From the NCBI RefSeq assembly GCF_000238775.2, contig NZ_AFEJ02000001.1, positions 124,001 to 188,000 on the forward strand: a DNA stretch of 64,000 nt, given 5' to 3'. Shown here in pieces: positions 27,212 through 37,191 of the stretch. The stretch's first letter is position 1; each line of letters begins with the position of its first letter. The DNA is from Acaryochloris sp. CCMEE 5410 (GTDB lineage: Bacteria; Cyanobacteriota; Cyanobacteriia; Thermosynechococcales; Thermosynechococcaceae). The position numbers and the translations under genes were made by a program. The notes under the pieces are model-generated. The model searched no databases and had not been told where the DNA came from. It saw only the letters and a list, made by a program, of their open reading frames with translations.

Positions 27212-28344
27212 GTTCCTATGATTTGACTTCTGAGCATGTTTGGTTAGAACTTCCTGAACCTTTGATCCATTCCAACGAGACCACAGGGACCCTCTCCCCA
27301 CAGATTGAAGACCTTATGGCGCTAAATCAAATCTGTGAAACAGTGGTTTTGCCCTATTTCCGGGAATACTTTCCGAATGCCAAGGGACTGGACCAACAGC
27401 ATGAGCGGTGGCAGTTGGGACTGAATGGTGTTGGGATTGAGTCTGACAATTTCCGTTTTGTTTGTTTGCCCAGTAAAGCTTGGGATTTAGACGGAGTACA
27501 AGTTCCCAAAGAATGGGTCGATAGTCCCGATTTGGCAGCTGATTATTTCGTAGCGGTCCAGGTGGATTTAGAGGAAGGGAGATTACGGTTATGGGGGGTG
27601 ACCACGCATAAAACCGTGAAGGAAGAGGGGCAGTTTACCCCCAGAAATCGAACCTATAGGCTGGAGCGTGAGCAGTTAACCGAAACCCTAAATTTATTGT
27701 GGTTACAGCAGAAGTATTTTCCTGAGACCCAAGTTAGGGGCGAAGTTGCAGCCTTAACTGCCCCAAACTTAGATGAATTGACTCATGCATGGGACTTGCT
27801 AAGGGAAACCCCACTACCTTTTGTAGCCCGACGCATTAGCTTTAATACTTGGGCCAGCATTCTCGGAAATCAGCAATGGCGACAACATGCGATCGCACTC
27901 TCGCAACCACAGCCCCCAATTCCTCACGCCATTCAGCTCAGCCAATGGTTGAATCATCAGTTTGAACAAGGCTGGCAGGCCATCAATGAGCTGATTGCCC
28001 CCCAGCTGGTTGGGGCTTTTATGGATACCCAAATCAAACGGGCCAAACTCATCGATTTGGGGGTTGAGTTAGGGGGCTGCCAGGTGTCCCTGATGATGAC
28101 GATTTCTGCCACGGAGTCGGGAATCAATCTACAGGCCAGTGTCTATCCCACCGGTGAACGGTTGACTTTACCCCCTCATTTACACCTAAAAATTCTGACG
28201 GATTCAGGAGACGTGTTTAAGGAAGTGATTAGCCGCAGTGATGATGAATTTATTCGGTATCGTTTTGATGCATCAACGGGCGATCGCTTCACAATACAGG
28301 TCAGTTTAGGGACAGCTTCGGTATCTGAAGCCTTTCAGGTATAG
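27208..28344 (+). CDS. DUF1822-family protein
   Basis: I use ATG 27208, which overlaps the sigma-factor stop (ATGA) and has AGGAGG at 27193-27198; this gives 378 residues. The sequence has DUF1822 hallmarks: FRFVCLPSKAWDLDGVQVPK, an internal YFVAVQVDLEEGRLRLWGVT strand pair, and a C-terminal beta domain with GCQVSLMMTISATESGINLQ and PTGERLTLPPHLHLKIL. DUF1822 is a cyanobacterial family of unknown function that usually follows a sigma factor. By analogy with sigma/anti-sigma pairs, the tight coupling makes an anti-sigma or scaffold role possible, but nothing in the sequence proves it. Confidence 0.8.
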   Translation: MSSYDLTSEHVWLELPEPLIHSNETTGTLSPQIEDLMALNQICETVVLPYFREYFPNAKGLDQQHERWQLGLNGVGIESDNFRFVCLPSKAWDLDGVQVPKEWVDSPDLAADYFVAVQVDLEEGRLRLWGVTTHKTVKEEGQFTPRNRTYRLEREQLTETLNLLWLQQKYFPETQVRGEVAALTAPNLDELTHAWDLLRETPLPFVARRISFNTWASILGNQQWRQHAIALSQPQPPIPHAIQLSQWLNHQFEQGWQAINELIAPQLVGAFMDTQIKRAKLIDLGVELGGCQVSLMMTISATESGINLQASVYPTGERLTLPPHLHLKILTDSGDVFKEVISRSDDEFIRYRFDASTGDRFTIQVSLGTASVSEAFQV

Positions 28345-28418
28345 ACCTAAAGATAAAATATGGGTCAACCCTATCATTTTAGAAATCCTCTGTTTCAGGT
28401 TCGAGAATCATTAAATCT

Positions 28419-30899
28419 ATGACGAAACTGCTAATTCTGGAATTGGATGGTGATTTCGAACAGGGATTTCGTGTCAAACTTGAGATTCGAGAAAACTTGC
28501 AGTCCCTTCCCCAAACCGTTGTTCGGGGAAAATTACCCAGTAATTCGGCTCTATTAGCCACTTATCGCCAGTGGCAACAACGCTACGCCAGCCTAGAAAG
28601 CTTATTCCGAGCTTTAACCCACAGCGACCCGGATCAGATTACCCATAGTTCGGATCGAGAAGATGCGATCGCAGCCTGTCACACCACTGCATCCCAAGTT
28701 GAGCAACAGCTGAACCAGTGGCTCAATACCGGGGACTTAGAAGAGATTCGCCAAGCCTTGTTAATGGCAGGACAGCAGGCTTGTCTGTGGATACAGACTG
28801 ACAATGTCTGGTTACAACGACTGCCCTGGGAGAGATGGGCTGTGGTGGAAAAGACCGAAGCCACCGTTGCCTTGGCTTTAAATCAATACACCACCGTCCC
28901 CAGATCCAGCCATCACCCAGGTAAGATTCGAATCTTAGCCATCCTGGGCTATGCCACAGATTTGCAGCATTTACCCGAAGACCAACAATTACTGGACCAG
29001 ATTGCAGGACAAGCCGGAGCCGAAATCGTCTGGCAGACTGCTCCGACTCCACAGCAGCTCAATCAATTGCTGCGTCAAGATCGCTGGGACATCCTTTTCT
29101 TCAGCGGACATAGCGCCAGCTCAGAAGATGGCAAACGGTTTGCGATTCAGCTGGATGAAACAGAGCAACTCGCGATTCCTGATTTTCGATTTACGCTGCG
29201 AGAAGCAGCCGCCAAAGGATTACGCCTTGCCATCTTTAATTCCTGTGATGGCATTGGCTTAGCCCATCAACTCGCCGCTGAGAAAAACATCGCTTTGCCT
29301 CATTTGGTCTTTATGCGCGAGAAGCTCCCGGATGCTATCTCTCCTAAATTCCTACGGGCTTTTTTAGACGCCTTTACTCAAAATCAATCCCTCTATCGTT
29401 CAGTCCAGCAAGCCCAACGCATTTTGCATGATGACTGGGAGAAAACATATCCCTGCGCCAGTTGGCTTCCGGTCGTCTGTCCCAATCCCACAGAAGAACC
29501 CCCAACCTGGCAGTCTCTCCAGCCCAGTCCATCTCCCCCTAAACGTCTGCGTCTGGGAATTGCCCTCAGCATTAGCCTAATCGTGGCAGCAGGGGTGATT
29601 GGCATCCGTGAACTGGGGTGGATGGAATCCATCGAGCTGCAAACCTATGACCTGATGTTTCGATTCAAGCCCAAAGAAAAATGGGATGAGCGTTTTTTAA
29701 TCATCACCATTGATCAACAGGATATGCAGTTTCAAGACCAGCAAGGGTTGGAGCGATCCATCATTCCAGGAACCACCCAACGACGGTCCCTCTCTGGCAA
29801 AGCTCTTGCTCAATTACTAGCAAAATTGCAAACCTACCAGCCCAGCGTGATTGGTCTAGATATTCTGCGCCCCATTCCTGCCTCCAGTCCAGCTTTAGCC
29901 CATCAACTGCGTCAGAAAAACTTTATCGGTATTTGCACCCCCAGCCGTCCTGCAGATGCGTTTGCGGGCATCGCCCCACCCCCAGAAGTGCCGCTGAATC
30001 AAATTGGCTTTAGTGATGTTCCTCTAGATTACGGAGCAACACCTAGTCAGGACATTGTCCGAAGATATCTCTACCAAGCCAGTTTTGATCCAGGGTCACC
30101 CTGCCTGTCACCTGGAGCCATCCAGGACTCTCGTACAACAACGTCGTTGGATCAATGTCAATTAGAGGACTATGCCTTTAGCTTTGGATTGCTGATTGCC
30201 AAGCAATACCTACAGTCCCAGAACAAAGACTTTGACTGTCAAAACTTCCAGCGAGGGGACTTAGAAGTGAGTGTCGGGGACGCTCAACTTGGCGACTGGC
30301 TCCAGCAAAGCACTGGGCCTTACCGCAGCCAGCAAGGAGAAGCTCTGGCAGGTCGCCAAATCATGCTCCACTACCGACGCCTATCGGATACCCCCCGAGG
30401 GGCAGTCACCAAAATTTCACCGCAAAAATCCCTGCGGCAGGTTCTCTCCCCTACCTTTAATGGCGAATCCGTTCGAGGCAAGGTTGTTCTCATTGGTGTG
30501 ACTGAACCGGGGAAAGATGATTTCCTTACCCCCTTAAGCCCAGGGGCGATGGTTCCAGGGGTATATTTACATGCTCACGCCACCAGTCAGCTCTTGAGCA
30601 CCATGCTAAACGGACGGCCTGCCATCGTCTTTTGGCCGACCTGGGTAGAAACCCTGTGGATCGCAGTTTGGGCAAGTCTCGGTAGTATGAGTCTCTCGAC
30701 TTTATCTTCTAGCAGGATAAAATGGGCCTTACTTGGCTGCATATTCATTTGTTTAGGGGGAATATGCGCGGTTCTGCTCTATGGAGGCGGCCTATGGGTA
30801 CCTATTATCCCAACAGGCGTTGCCTTTGTAGCGACCGCTATAGGGGGGCTGGCGATTCGGTCTTTGCCCCGTGCATATGAGAACATCACGCAACGATAA
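28419..30899 (+). CDS. CHAT-protease/CHASE2 membrane protein
   Basis: The 826-residue protein fuses an N-terminal CHAT domain to CHASE2. The CHAT part shows the caspase-like dyad: His in FFSGHSAS (about 228) and Cys in IFNSCDGIG (about 275). A membrane helix (about 379-397) is followed by a CHASE2 extracytoplasmic sensor, opening with MESIELQTYDLMFRFKPK. Three C-terminal helices (about 735-815) close it, with no kinase or cyclase. It therefore looks like a receptor coupling an outside signal to a cytoplasmic protease. It follows DUF1822 by 74 bases. Its target could be the sigma factor or the DUF1822 protein; that is inference. Confidence 0.85.
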   Translation: MTKLLILELDGDFEQGFRVKLEIRENLQSLPQTVVRGKLPSNSALLATYRQWQQRYASLESLFRALTHSDPDQITHSSDREDAIAACHTTASQVEQQLNQWLNTGDLEEIRQALLMAGQQACLWIQTDNVWLQRLPWERWAVVEKTEATVALALNQYTTVPRSSHHPGKIRILAILGYATDLQHLPEDQQLLDQIAGQAGAEIVWQTAPTPQQLNQLLRQDRWDILFFSGHSASSEDGKRFAIQLDETEQLAIPDFRFTLREAAAKGLRLAIFNSCDGIGLAHQLAAEKNIALPHLVFMREKLPDAISPKFLRAFLDAFTQNQSLYRSVQQAQRILHDDWEKTYPCASWLPVVCPNPTEEPPTWQSLQPSPSPPKRLRLGIALSISLIVAAGVIGIRELGWMESIELQTYDLMFRFKPKEKWDERFLIITIDQQDMQFQDQQGLERSIIPGTTQRRSLSGKALAQLLAKLQTYQPSVIGLDILRPIPASSPALAHQLRQKNFIGICTPSRPADAFAGIAPPPEVPLNQIGFSDVPLDYGATPSQDIVRRYLYQASFDPGSPCLSPGAIQDSRTTTSLDQCQLEDYAFSFGLLIAKQYLQSQNKDFDCQNFQRGDLEVSVGDAQLGDWLQQSTGPYRSQQGEALAGRQIMLHYRRLSDTPRGAVTKISPQKSLRQVLSPTFNGESVRGKVVLIGVTEPGKDDFLTPLSPGAMVPGVYLHAHATSQLLSTMLNGRPAIVFWPTWVETLWIAVWASLGSMSLSTLSSSRIKWALLGCIFICLGGICAVLLYGGGLWVPIIPTGVAFVATAIGGLAIRSLPRAYENITQR

Positions 30900-30945
30900 G
30901 ACAGTGAAGCTGACCCGCTCACCAAATTCAAGGAGATACCACCTT

Positions 30946-31614
30946 ATGACGCATCATCTTTGGCATTGGGGCTTAACCAGTACAATGGCTGTCACCCTCT
31001 CTTTGAGCAGTCTGCCAGCTTGGGGACAAACCCCTGTCTCTCAAGCACAAACAGCTTCTCCCGATCAAGTGACCTTTTTTTGCAAAGAGGTCTATGACCC
31101 AGCCAGTGGTTCTAAGATTCCAGCTACCCTTGTTTGGATTCCCCAACGGCAAGGTAATATCCGCATTATTGGTTGGAAGTCTGAGTTTTTCTCTCGGTTT
31201 GGCTGGAATCCCCAAAAAAGATGTGCAGCAGTAACTCCCAAATTCCAGCAGTTTTATGACGCCAAACAGCTGAAATATCTGACAGCAGGGTATTCCAATG
31301 GCTATCCCATTGTCTGCGCTCTGGCCCAGGAGAACGATACCTGCACAAGCAGTCGCCAACTGTTTACCATGAAGCCCCACGATAATCCCAATCAGCTACT
31401 GCACCAGCTGATGGATATTCTTAAGGGCAAGACGGCTGATATGCTGCTGCAAAATTCTGGCGGAGAGACCTTAGTTCCTGTTCCAGAGTTATTTCGTCGC
31501 GCTCCCATTACCGATCGCACCCCGCCGCGTCGTCGAAAATCCGCAGGAACTCAAATGAAGTCTACTCCAGGGGACGGATCGCTATCCCAAGCTCAAGAGT
31601 CGGTCTCCCCCTAG
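30946..31614 (+). CDS. COP23-family secreted protein
   Basis: ATG 30946 has AGGAG at 30931-30935 and gives 222 residues with a signal peptide (SLSSLPAWGQ, cleavage probably after ...AWGQ). The core fits COP23 (circadian oscillating polypeptide) proteins: FFCKEVYDP at the start, then WNPQKRCAAVTPKFQQFYD, LTAGYSNGYPIVCAL and a last Cys before LFTM. The cysteines are placed for two disulfides. The C-terminal ~45 residues are Pro/Arg-rich and unlike the core. It is probably exported and might be the partner or sensed ligand of the CHASE2 protein, whose gene ends 46 bases before. Confidence 0.8.
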   Translation: MTHHLWHWGLTSTMAVTLSLSSLPAWGQTPVSQAQTASPDQVTFFCKEVYDPASGSKIPATLVWIPQRQGNIRIIGWKSEFFSRFGWNPQKRCAAVTPKFQQFYDAKQLKYLTAGYSNGYPIVCALAQENDTCTSSRQLFTMKPHDNPNQLLHQLMDILKGKTADMLLQNSGGETLVPVPELFRRAPITDRTPPRRRKSAGTQMKSTPGDGSLSQAQESVSP

Positions 31615-31837
31615 CTCTGTGCATGATCACTGCAAACAAAACGAAGAAAATTTTCCCGATAGCAACATAGCCTTCCAGGAAAAACAGTAAAGTATAGGGC
31701 TGAACGCGTTTGATTGAGCTACTTCCAACCCCCCTGGCCAAAGATTTATCTTGGTCCACATTATTCAGATATCTTACCTATGGCAACTGTTTCTATGAGC
31801 GAATGTTCCAGGGGTAAATCTTAATCGTATTTGACTC

Positions 31838-32275
31838 CTAATTAGTTTTTGTAGGAATCACTAACACAGGGATCTTCGAGTCCTGTATGACCGCTTGACT
31901 TGTGCTACCCAAAATGAGCTGTTTCATCATGTTTTTACCATGAGAACCCATGACGATAAGGTGCGTTTTGAGGCGTTGAGCTTCTGACAAAATTGTGTCG
32001 GGGCAATATCCCTGAATTAGTAAAGCTGTACAGTCAATTTGAGCATTTCGCATCTCTGTTGCTATTGCTTGTATAGCTTTATGTTCTGCGTGAAACTCCT
32101 GAGCTACTGCATCCCTAATATACTGAGGACCATCTGCATATCCAATAAACTCTGGTTCAGGATCTGCAACATGTAATAGCCAAAATTTCACATGCGGTAA
32201 ATTGAACAGCTCTTCTACCTGTTTCACAATTTCTTGAGAGGATGGGGAAAGGTCCAATGCAACTAATATGTTCAT
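31838..32275 (-). CDS. Universal stress protein
   Basis: This is a 145-residue single-domain UspA. The nucleotide-binding signature GSHGKNMMKQLILGSTSQAV is complete at residues ~110-130, so it likely binds ATP. The N-terminus MNILVALDLSPSS is standard. It lies 55 bases downstream of the P-type ATPase gene on the same strand. A second, longer Usp lies upstream of that ATPase. Confidence 0.9.
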   Translation of the reverse strand: MNILVALDLSPSSQEIVKQVEELFNLPHVKFWLLHVADPEPEFIGYADGPQYIRDAVAQEFHAEHKAIQAIATEMRNAQIDCTALLIQGYCPDTILSEAQRLKTHLIVMGSHGKNMMKQLILGSTSQAVIQDSKIPVLVIPTKTN

Positions 32276-32330
32276 CCCAATACCTCATCAAGTATTCAAC
32301 AGTAATTCAATTGAAAGTGGCTATCCATCA

Positions 32331-35063
32331 TTATGATGGATCTATCCAGTTAGCCAAGGCTGCCATGGGTATCATGGGTAACATCGGTAACAAGCAAATA
32401 AGCCATTGCATCAAGGTTAAGGGAGCGGTCTCAAAAAGCTGGTTCATCACAGACCACTGACTGAAAAGGAGTTGAAGAGCCACAGCTCCAACAATACCCA
32501 TTACCAAAATAGGAGTATGGGTAATCGATAAGTCCCGATGGCAAATAGAGTTGAACAAACTCAGACCCAACTGGCTAATACTAAGAAGATAGACGATGCG
32601 AGCAGCGACGAGGGCTTGGATGGCCATTGTTCGAGCTACGGTGATATCGCTTCCAGTGGATTTAGCCCACTCAAATATACCGAAAATCAGAATCCAATTA
32701 AAAAGTGAAACCACCAAAATCCGGCGTAATAATTTTCCTGTAATTAAGGGCTCGTTGGGATTTCGTGGAGGCTGCTGCATCAACCCCTTTGACTTCGGCT
32801 CAAAGGCCAAAGGTACTGTCATTGTTAGAGAGTTGATCAGGTTTAGCCACAAAATTTGGAGTGAAAGGATGGGCAAATCCCTTGCCAGGAGGGCACTAAT
32901 CAAAATGGTCATCGATTCACCTCCGTTGACAGGCAGGAGAAATGCGATCGCTTTTCGCAGATTCTGATAGACGGTACGCCCTTCTTCCACAGCCGCCTCA
33001 ACGGAGGCAAAGTTATCGTCAGTGAGGAGCATATCAGCCGCTTCTCTTGCTACCTCAGTACCGCCTTTTCCCATCGCAGTCCCGATATCAGCCTGTTTGA
33101 GAGCAGGCGCATCATTCACACCATCGCCTGTCATAGCAACAATTTCACCTTTAGACTGAAGTGCTTCAACCAATCGCAGCTTTTGGGTCGGAGCAATTCT
33201 GGCAAAAACATCTCCCTCTTCAACTGCCTGGGCAAGCTGATGATCATCCATACTGGCTAATTGCTGCCCCCCAAAGGCCACCACTTGCTCAGCCTTTTGA
33301 ATTCCCATGCGCTGAGCAATGGTCCGAGCGGTCGCAATATGATCTCCAGTAATCATTTTTATCTGGATCCCAGCCGCTTGACAGGCATGAACAGCAGCAA
33401 TAGCCTCTGGGCGAGGTGGATCAATCATCCCCTGTAATCCTAAAAAAATGAGGTCTGATTCAATATCTTCATGATCAATCGAATGCTGATGGATATGCAT
33501 TTCTTTTTTTGCAAAGGCAAGCACTCGCAATCCTTGCTCTGCCATTATTTCAACCGCCTTCTGAATTCGTACAGCGTCCAGAGCCATCGTTTGACTATCG
33601 CGGTCCATCATCCGGGAGCACCGACCCAATAGTGCCTCTACGGATCCTTTGATATAAATGACTGGGGAGACATGATCATGCAAGGTTGCCATATATTGAT
33701 ATTGGGATTCAAAGGGAATCCCATCTAATCGAGGTTTTGATGCCACTAGACTGGCTTGGTTGAGACTGGCTTTAGAAGCTGCCGTAATCAGTGCCCCTTC
33801 TGTCGGATCCCCAACGACTAACCAATCATCTCCTGTTTGTCTAAGCTGGGAGTCATTACAAAGCACTCCAGCTATCAGACACTCTTCCAGAGGTGGTGGT
33901 AACTGATATTCGAGCCACTTCTTACAATCACTAGGGTCTGTAGCACTAATGTCTCCTTTGGGACTATAGCCACTACCACTCACCTCGAAATGCATTCCTC
34001 CCGCATAAATTGATTGGACAGTCATTTGATTTTCAGTTAATGTTCCAGTTTTATCCGAACAAATAACAGTTGCGCCTCCCAGTGCCTCAACTGCTGGCAG
34101 CTTACGAATAATTGCATGCCGGCGTGCCATCCGATTAACCCCAATCGCCAAAGTAATCGTGACAACAGCAGGCAACCCTTCTGGAATGGCACTGACAGCT
34201 AGGGCAACAGCAGCCTCAAACATATAAATCCAAGACTCTCCTTGCTCTAACCCAATAACAAAAGTTAGGGTTGCTAAGGTCAAAATTCCATAGAGCAAAA
34301 TTCGGCTAAACTTAGTAAACTTGCGGGTCAAGGGCGTACTTAGGTTAATTCTATGCATCATGGATTGAGAAATCTGCCCAACTTCTGTTGCATCTGCAGT
34401 AGCAACAACAATCCCAGTCCCTTGCCCAAAAGTAATGAAACTGCCTGCAAAGGCCATATTGGTTCGCTCTGACAATGAAATTTCTTCTGGTAAAGATTGG
34501 ATAGATTTATCCACAGGCACAGATTCCCCAGTCAATGCCGACTCATCAGCCTGCAAATTTTTTATGCTTATAAGTCTCAAATCTGCTGGTACTTTGTCCC
34601 CAGATGTCAATAGAACAATATCGCCAGGGACGAGGTCCTGGGAGGGAATTCGTAGCGTTTGTCTATCACGTAGAACCGTGGTTTCGGTGGTTACGACCTT
34701 GGCTAATGAAGCGATCGCACCCTCTGCTTTCGCTTCTTGCACGTAACCAATGACAGCGTTAATTACCGTCACCCCCCAAATCACGGCGGCATTAGTCCAA
34801 GATCCTAAAAATGCCTTAACTCCCCCTGCAATCAACAGAATATAGAGAAGTGGCTGATTAAATTGCAATAGAAATCTCAACCAAATAGGTTTTCCAGGTT
34901 TTATGGGGAGCTGATTCCAACCATAAATTTCATAGCGATTGGCAACTTCCTCTGAAGTTAACCCCCATTCAGAATTACTATCAAAGAATTCAATAGATTC
35001 CGTCACAGAAAGTTGATAATAAGAGCGAGATGGGTTTTCAACTGGCTCCATAGTTTTTAGCAT
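32331..35063 (-). CDS. P-type cation-transporting ATPase (P2 type)
   Basis: The protein has 910 residues. The phosphorylation site is [13 protein letters not shown] (Asp near 337). Other signatures are [13 protein letters not shown] in the fourth membrane helix, the TGES loop ([12 protein letters not shown]) and the hinge [18 protein letters not shown]. An N-terminal cation-ATPase domain is present ([20 protein letters not shown]). The membrane part reads [17 protein letters not shown] where calcium pumps carry other residues, so the ion is uncertain (Ca, Na or Mn). AGGAG precedes the start. Usp genes flank it on both sides, suggesting a stress-related ion pump. Confidence 0.9.
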   Translation of the reverse strand: MLKTMEPVENPSRSYYQLSVTESIEFFDSNSEWGLTSEEVANRYEIYGWNQLPIKPGKPIWLRFLLQFNQPLLYILLIAGGVKAFLGSWTNAAVIWGVTVINAVIGYVQEAKAEGAIASLAKVVTTETTVLRDRQTLRIPSQDLVPGDIVLLTSGDKVPADLRLISIKNLQADESALTGESVPVDKSIQSLPEEISLSERTNMAFAGSFITFGQGTGIVVATADATEVGQISQSMMHRINLSTPLTRKFTKFSRILLYGILTLATLTFVIGLEQGESWIYMFEAAVALAVSAIPEGLPAVVTITLAIGVNRMARRHAIIRKLPAVEALGGATVICSDKTGTLTENQMTVQSIYAGGMHFEVSGSGYSPKGDISATDPSDCKKWLEYQLPPPLEECLIAGVLCNDSQLRQTGDDWLVVGDPTEGALITAASKASLNQASLVASKPRLDGIPFESQYQYMATLHDHVSPVIYIKGSVEALLGRCSRMMDRDSQTMALDAVRIQKAVEIMAEQGLRVLAFAKKEMHIHQHSIDHEDIESDLIFLGLQGMIDPPRPEAIAAVHACQAAGIQIKMITGDHIATARTIAQRMGIQKAEQVVAFGGQQLASMDDHQLAQAVEEGDVFARIAPTQKLRLVEALQSKGEIVAMTGDGVNDAPALKQADIGTAMGKGGTEVAREAADMLLTDDNFASVEAAVEEGRTVYQNLRKAIAFLLPVNGGESMTILISALLARDLPILSLQILWLNLINSLTMTVPLAFEPKSKGLMQQPPRNPNEPLITGKLLRRILVVSLFNWILIFGIFEWAKSTGSDITVARTMAIQALVAARIVYLLSISQLGLSLFNSICHRDLSITHTPILVMGIVGAVALQLLFSQWSVMNQLFETAPLTLMQWLICLLPMLPMIPMAALANWIDPS

Positions 35064-35172
35064 TTTAGATAGCTCTCCTAATTAAGCATCGCTCCTCATT
35101 TCCAGGAGTTTTGTGCTACTCAGTTTTAGGATGTAAAATCAATGATATTTCGTGATCTCTTTATAAATTCAC

Positions 35173-35203
35173 TAAAGCCCACTTTTGCGAAAATCGGGCT
35201 TTA
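35173..35203. terminator. Hairpin between Usp and ATPase genes, terminator-like
   Basis: TAAAGCCC (35173-35180) and GGGCTTTA (35196-35203) pair perfectly, with TTTT/AAAA pairing inside the loop. No T-run follows on either strand, so termination would be weak. It may process or attenuate the message between the two minus-strand genes. Confidence 0.4.
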
Positions 35204-35316
35204 GAAATCCGCTTATGGAGAAGGCATGCATTAACTTTAAATCTCAAATAAAAGTTAAGCCGCCCAGAGCAAAGCTTTCATACGAGTCAAATACACTTCC
35301 CATAAAGGGGGGTTCT

Positions 35317-35820
35317 TTAAGCTTTATTGTCTTGAACGACCAATACTGAGCAGTGTGCATGATGCAACACATAGTTACTCACACTGCCAATAAAAAGCTC
35401 TGCCAGACCTGAGTGACCTTTACGTCCCATGACAATTAGATCAATTTGCCACTCATTTGCCAAGGTACAAATTTGATATCCTGGTGCTCCAAAAACAGAC
35501 TCACAGGTAGCTAATACGCCTCGCTGAGTTGCTTGTTGATAATATTGCAAAAGCCACTCATTAGCTTGTTCAATCTGAGTCTCCCATTTTTGTTGAGCGA
35601 ACTGTAAATCAGCGTCATCATATGGAGTAAAATAATTAGCGCCTTTGGTGGTTCTTGTTTGTGAAGCAGTTAATAAACTAGACCGCTGCATTGAAGTTTC
35701 TACACAATGGAGTAGATATAGTTTTGCTTTGTGGAATTGAGCAGTTTCTAGAGCCTGCTCGAAGACAACCCCACCCGAGAATGAGGTATCAATTGCTACT
35801 AAAACACGGTTGTAACTCAT
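35317..35820 (-). CDS. Universal stress protein, long form
   Basis: From ATG 35818-35820 (GGAAGA upstream) the product is 167 residues. The end carries the UspA nucleotide motif GRKGHSGLAELFIGSVSNYV. A 40-residue insertion after the first strand (around SQTRTTKGANYFTPYDDADL) makes it longer than usual. The gene stands upstream of the ATPase on the same strand. Confidence 0.88.
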   Translation of the reverse strand: MSYNRVLVAIDTSFSGGVVFEQALETAQFHKAKLYLLHCVETSMQRSSLLTASQTRTTKGANYFTPYDDADLQFAQQKWETQIEQANEWLLQYYQQATQRGVLATCESVFGAPGYQICTLANEWQIDLIVMGRKGHSGLAELFIGSVSNYVLHHAHCSVLVVQDNKA

Positions 35821-36078
35821 GTAAATCTTCCAGTTTTTACACAAAATTCTTGATGGCCATCAGGAAATCAACCCTAGAACTAGTTATCCAATAGTTCTTC
35901 AGTAGAAGAGGTTGAAAACTAGAGAGTGATGATCCTCTTTACTAATTTCTATGGATAAAATAGTAGCGATCATACACACAGCAATCACCAATGATGGCAT
36001 TGGAATTTCCAAATGGCATATTAGGCAAGTAATTAGCGTATAAACCACGTGTGGCAAAGTTGTGTCAAAACTACCGAT

Positions 36079-37191
36079 TTATTGTGTCAACGAAGATACC
36101 GTTAGAGGGAGTGAAAACTGAAACTTACTCCCGATACCTAACTGGCTATCGACGTTAATCGTCCCACCCTGCAGTTCTACTAGGCGCTGTGTAATAGCTA
36201 ATCCTAATCCAGTTCCACTTGAATGACGGGTGCGGGAATGTTGCGATCGCCAGAATCTGTTAAATACATGAGGTAAATCTTTCGGAGCAATGCCTAAGCC
36301 TGTATCAGCTACCGTAACCCAAGCATTCCGATCATCTCGTCGGACTTGCACCACAATTTGCCCCTGTTCTGTGTAGCGAAGGGCATTGCCAACAAGATTC
36401 ACTAAAATTTGTTCTGTGCGATCAGGATCCACCCAAACTGGAGGTAAGTTAGATGGACAGTCTAAGGCCAGAGTGGGGCCATCTTCTCTCAATTGAGTTG
36501 AGAGATTTTCGCTGACGTGTAGTAAAAGTGAATTTAGAGAAATTGATTGTAAATGCAGTGGCAAATGTCCGGCTTCTGCTTTTGAAAGTAGCTGCAAATC
36601 CATGACTAATCGTTCAACCCGCCGCACTTCTTTGATCAAGCGATCCAATAGATCCGCAGTGGGAGGTATGCGCTCATCTACTATTTCTTCTAAATAGCCT
36701 CGAATAGTGGTCATGGGGGTGCGCAATTCATGAGCCAAATCGCCAATCAGCTCTCGGCGTTTTTGTTCAACCTGCTCTAAACTCATGGCCATGCGGTTAA
36801 AACTTCGACTGAGCCGATTGATTTCAGGAATAGAGCTAGTAGGTAAACGAATATCTAACTGCCCATCTGCAAATTTTCGAGTGGTCTGTTCTATCTGAAT
36901 GAGGGGAGCTGTAATTCGTCGAGCCACCCAATAGCTTAATAGAAGAGCAGCAGTCACACCTGAAAGAATGGACCAAATCATACTGATGTGCCAAGCAGTT
37001 TCGAATTCTGCAATCAGAATGGACTTTAATTCAGTAATTTCGATTTGGCGCTGCACTAACTGATCAAGATCTTCGTTGAAACGGTTAAAGGAGGTCAATC
37101 GGTTAATAATGATGTAAAAATCCAGGCTGATGAACATTACCAGCATATGAGAGAAAAACAATCGCGACTTCAAACCAATTGTTTTTAGCAT
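36079..37191 (-). CDS. Sensor histidine kinase
   Basis: The protein has 370 residues. Two membrane segments (about 11-31 and 73-92) flank a short extracytoplasmic loop of only ~40 residues, so it probably senses within or near the membrane. HAMP follows (ARRITAPLIQIEQT). The H-box is DLAHELRTPMTTIRG (His about 154), the N-box NLVGNALRYTEQG, and the G-boxes DTGLGIAPKD and GTGLGLAI are complete. Its first 7 bases overlap the end of the response-regulator gene, so the two are translated together. Confidence 0.93.
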   Translation of the reverse strand: MLKTIGLKSRLFFSHMLVMFISLDFYIIINRLTSFNRFNEDLDQLVQRQIEITELKSILIAEFETAWHISMIWSILSGVTAALLLSYWVARRITAPLIQIEQTTRKFADGQLDIRLPTSSIPEINRLSRSFNRMAMSLEQVEQKRRELIGDLAHELRTPMTTIRGYLEEIVDERIPPTADLLDRLIKEVRRVERLVMDLQLLSKAEAGHLPLHLQSISLNSLLLHVSENLSTQLREDGPTLALDCPSNLPPVWVDPDRTEQILVNLVGNALRYTEQGQIVVQVRRDDRNAWVTVADTGLGIAPKDLPHVFNRFWRSQHSRTRHSSGTGLGLAITQRLVELQGGTINVDSQLGIGSKFQFSLPLTVSSLTQ

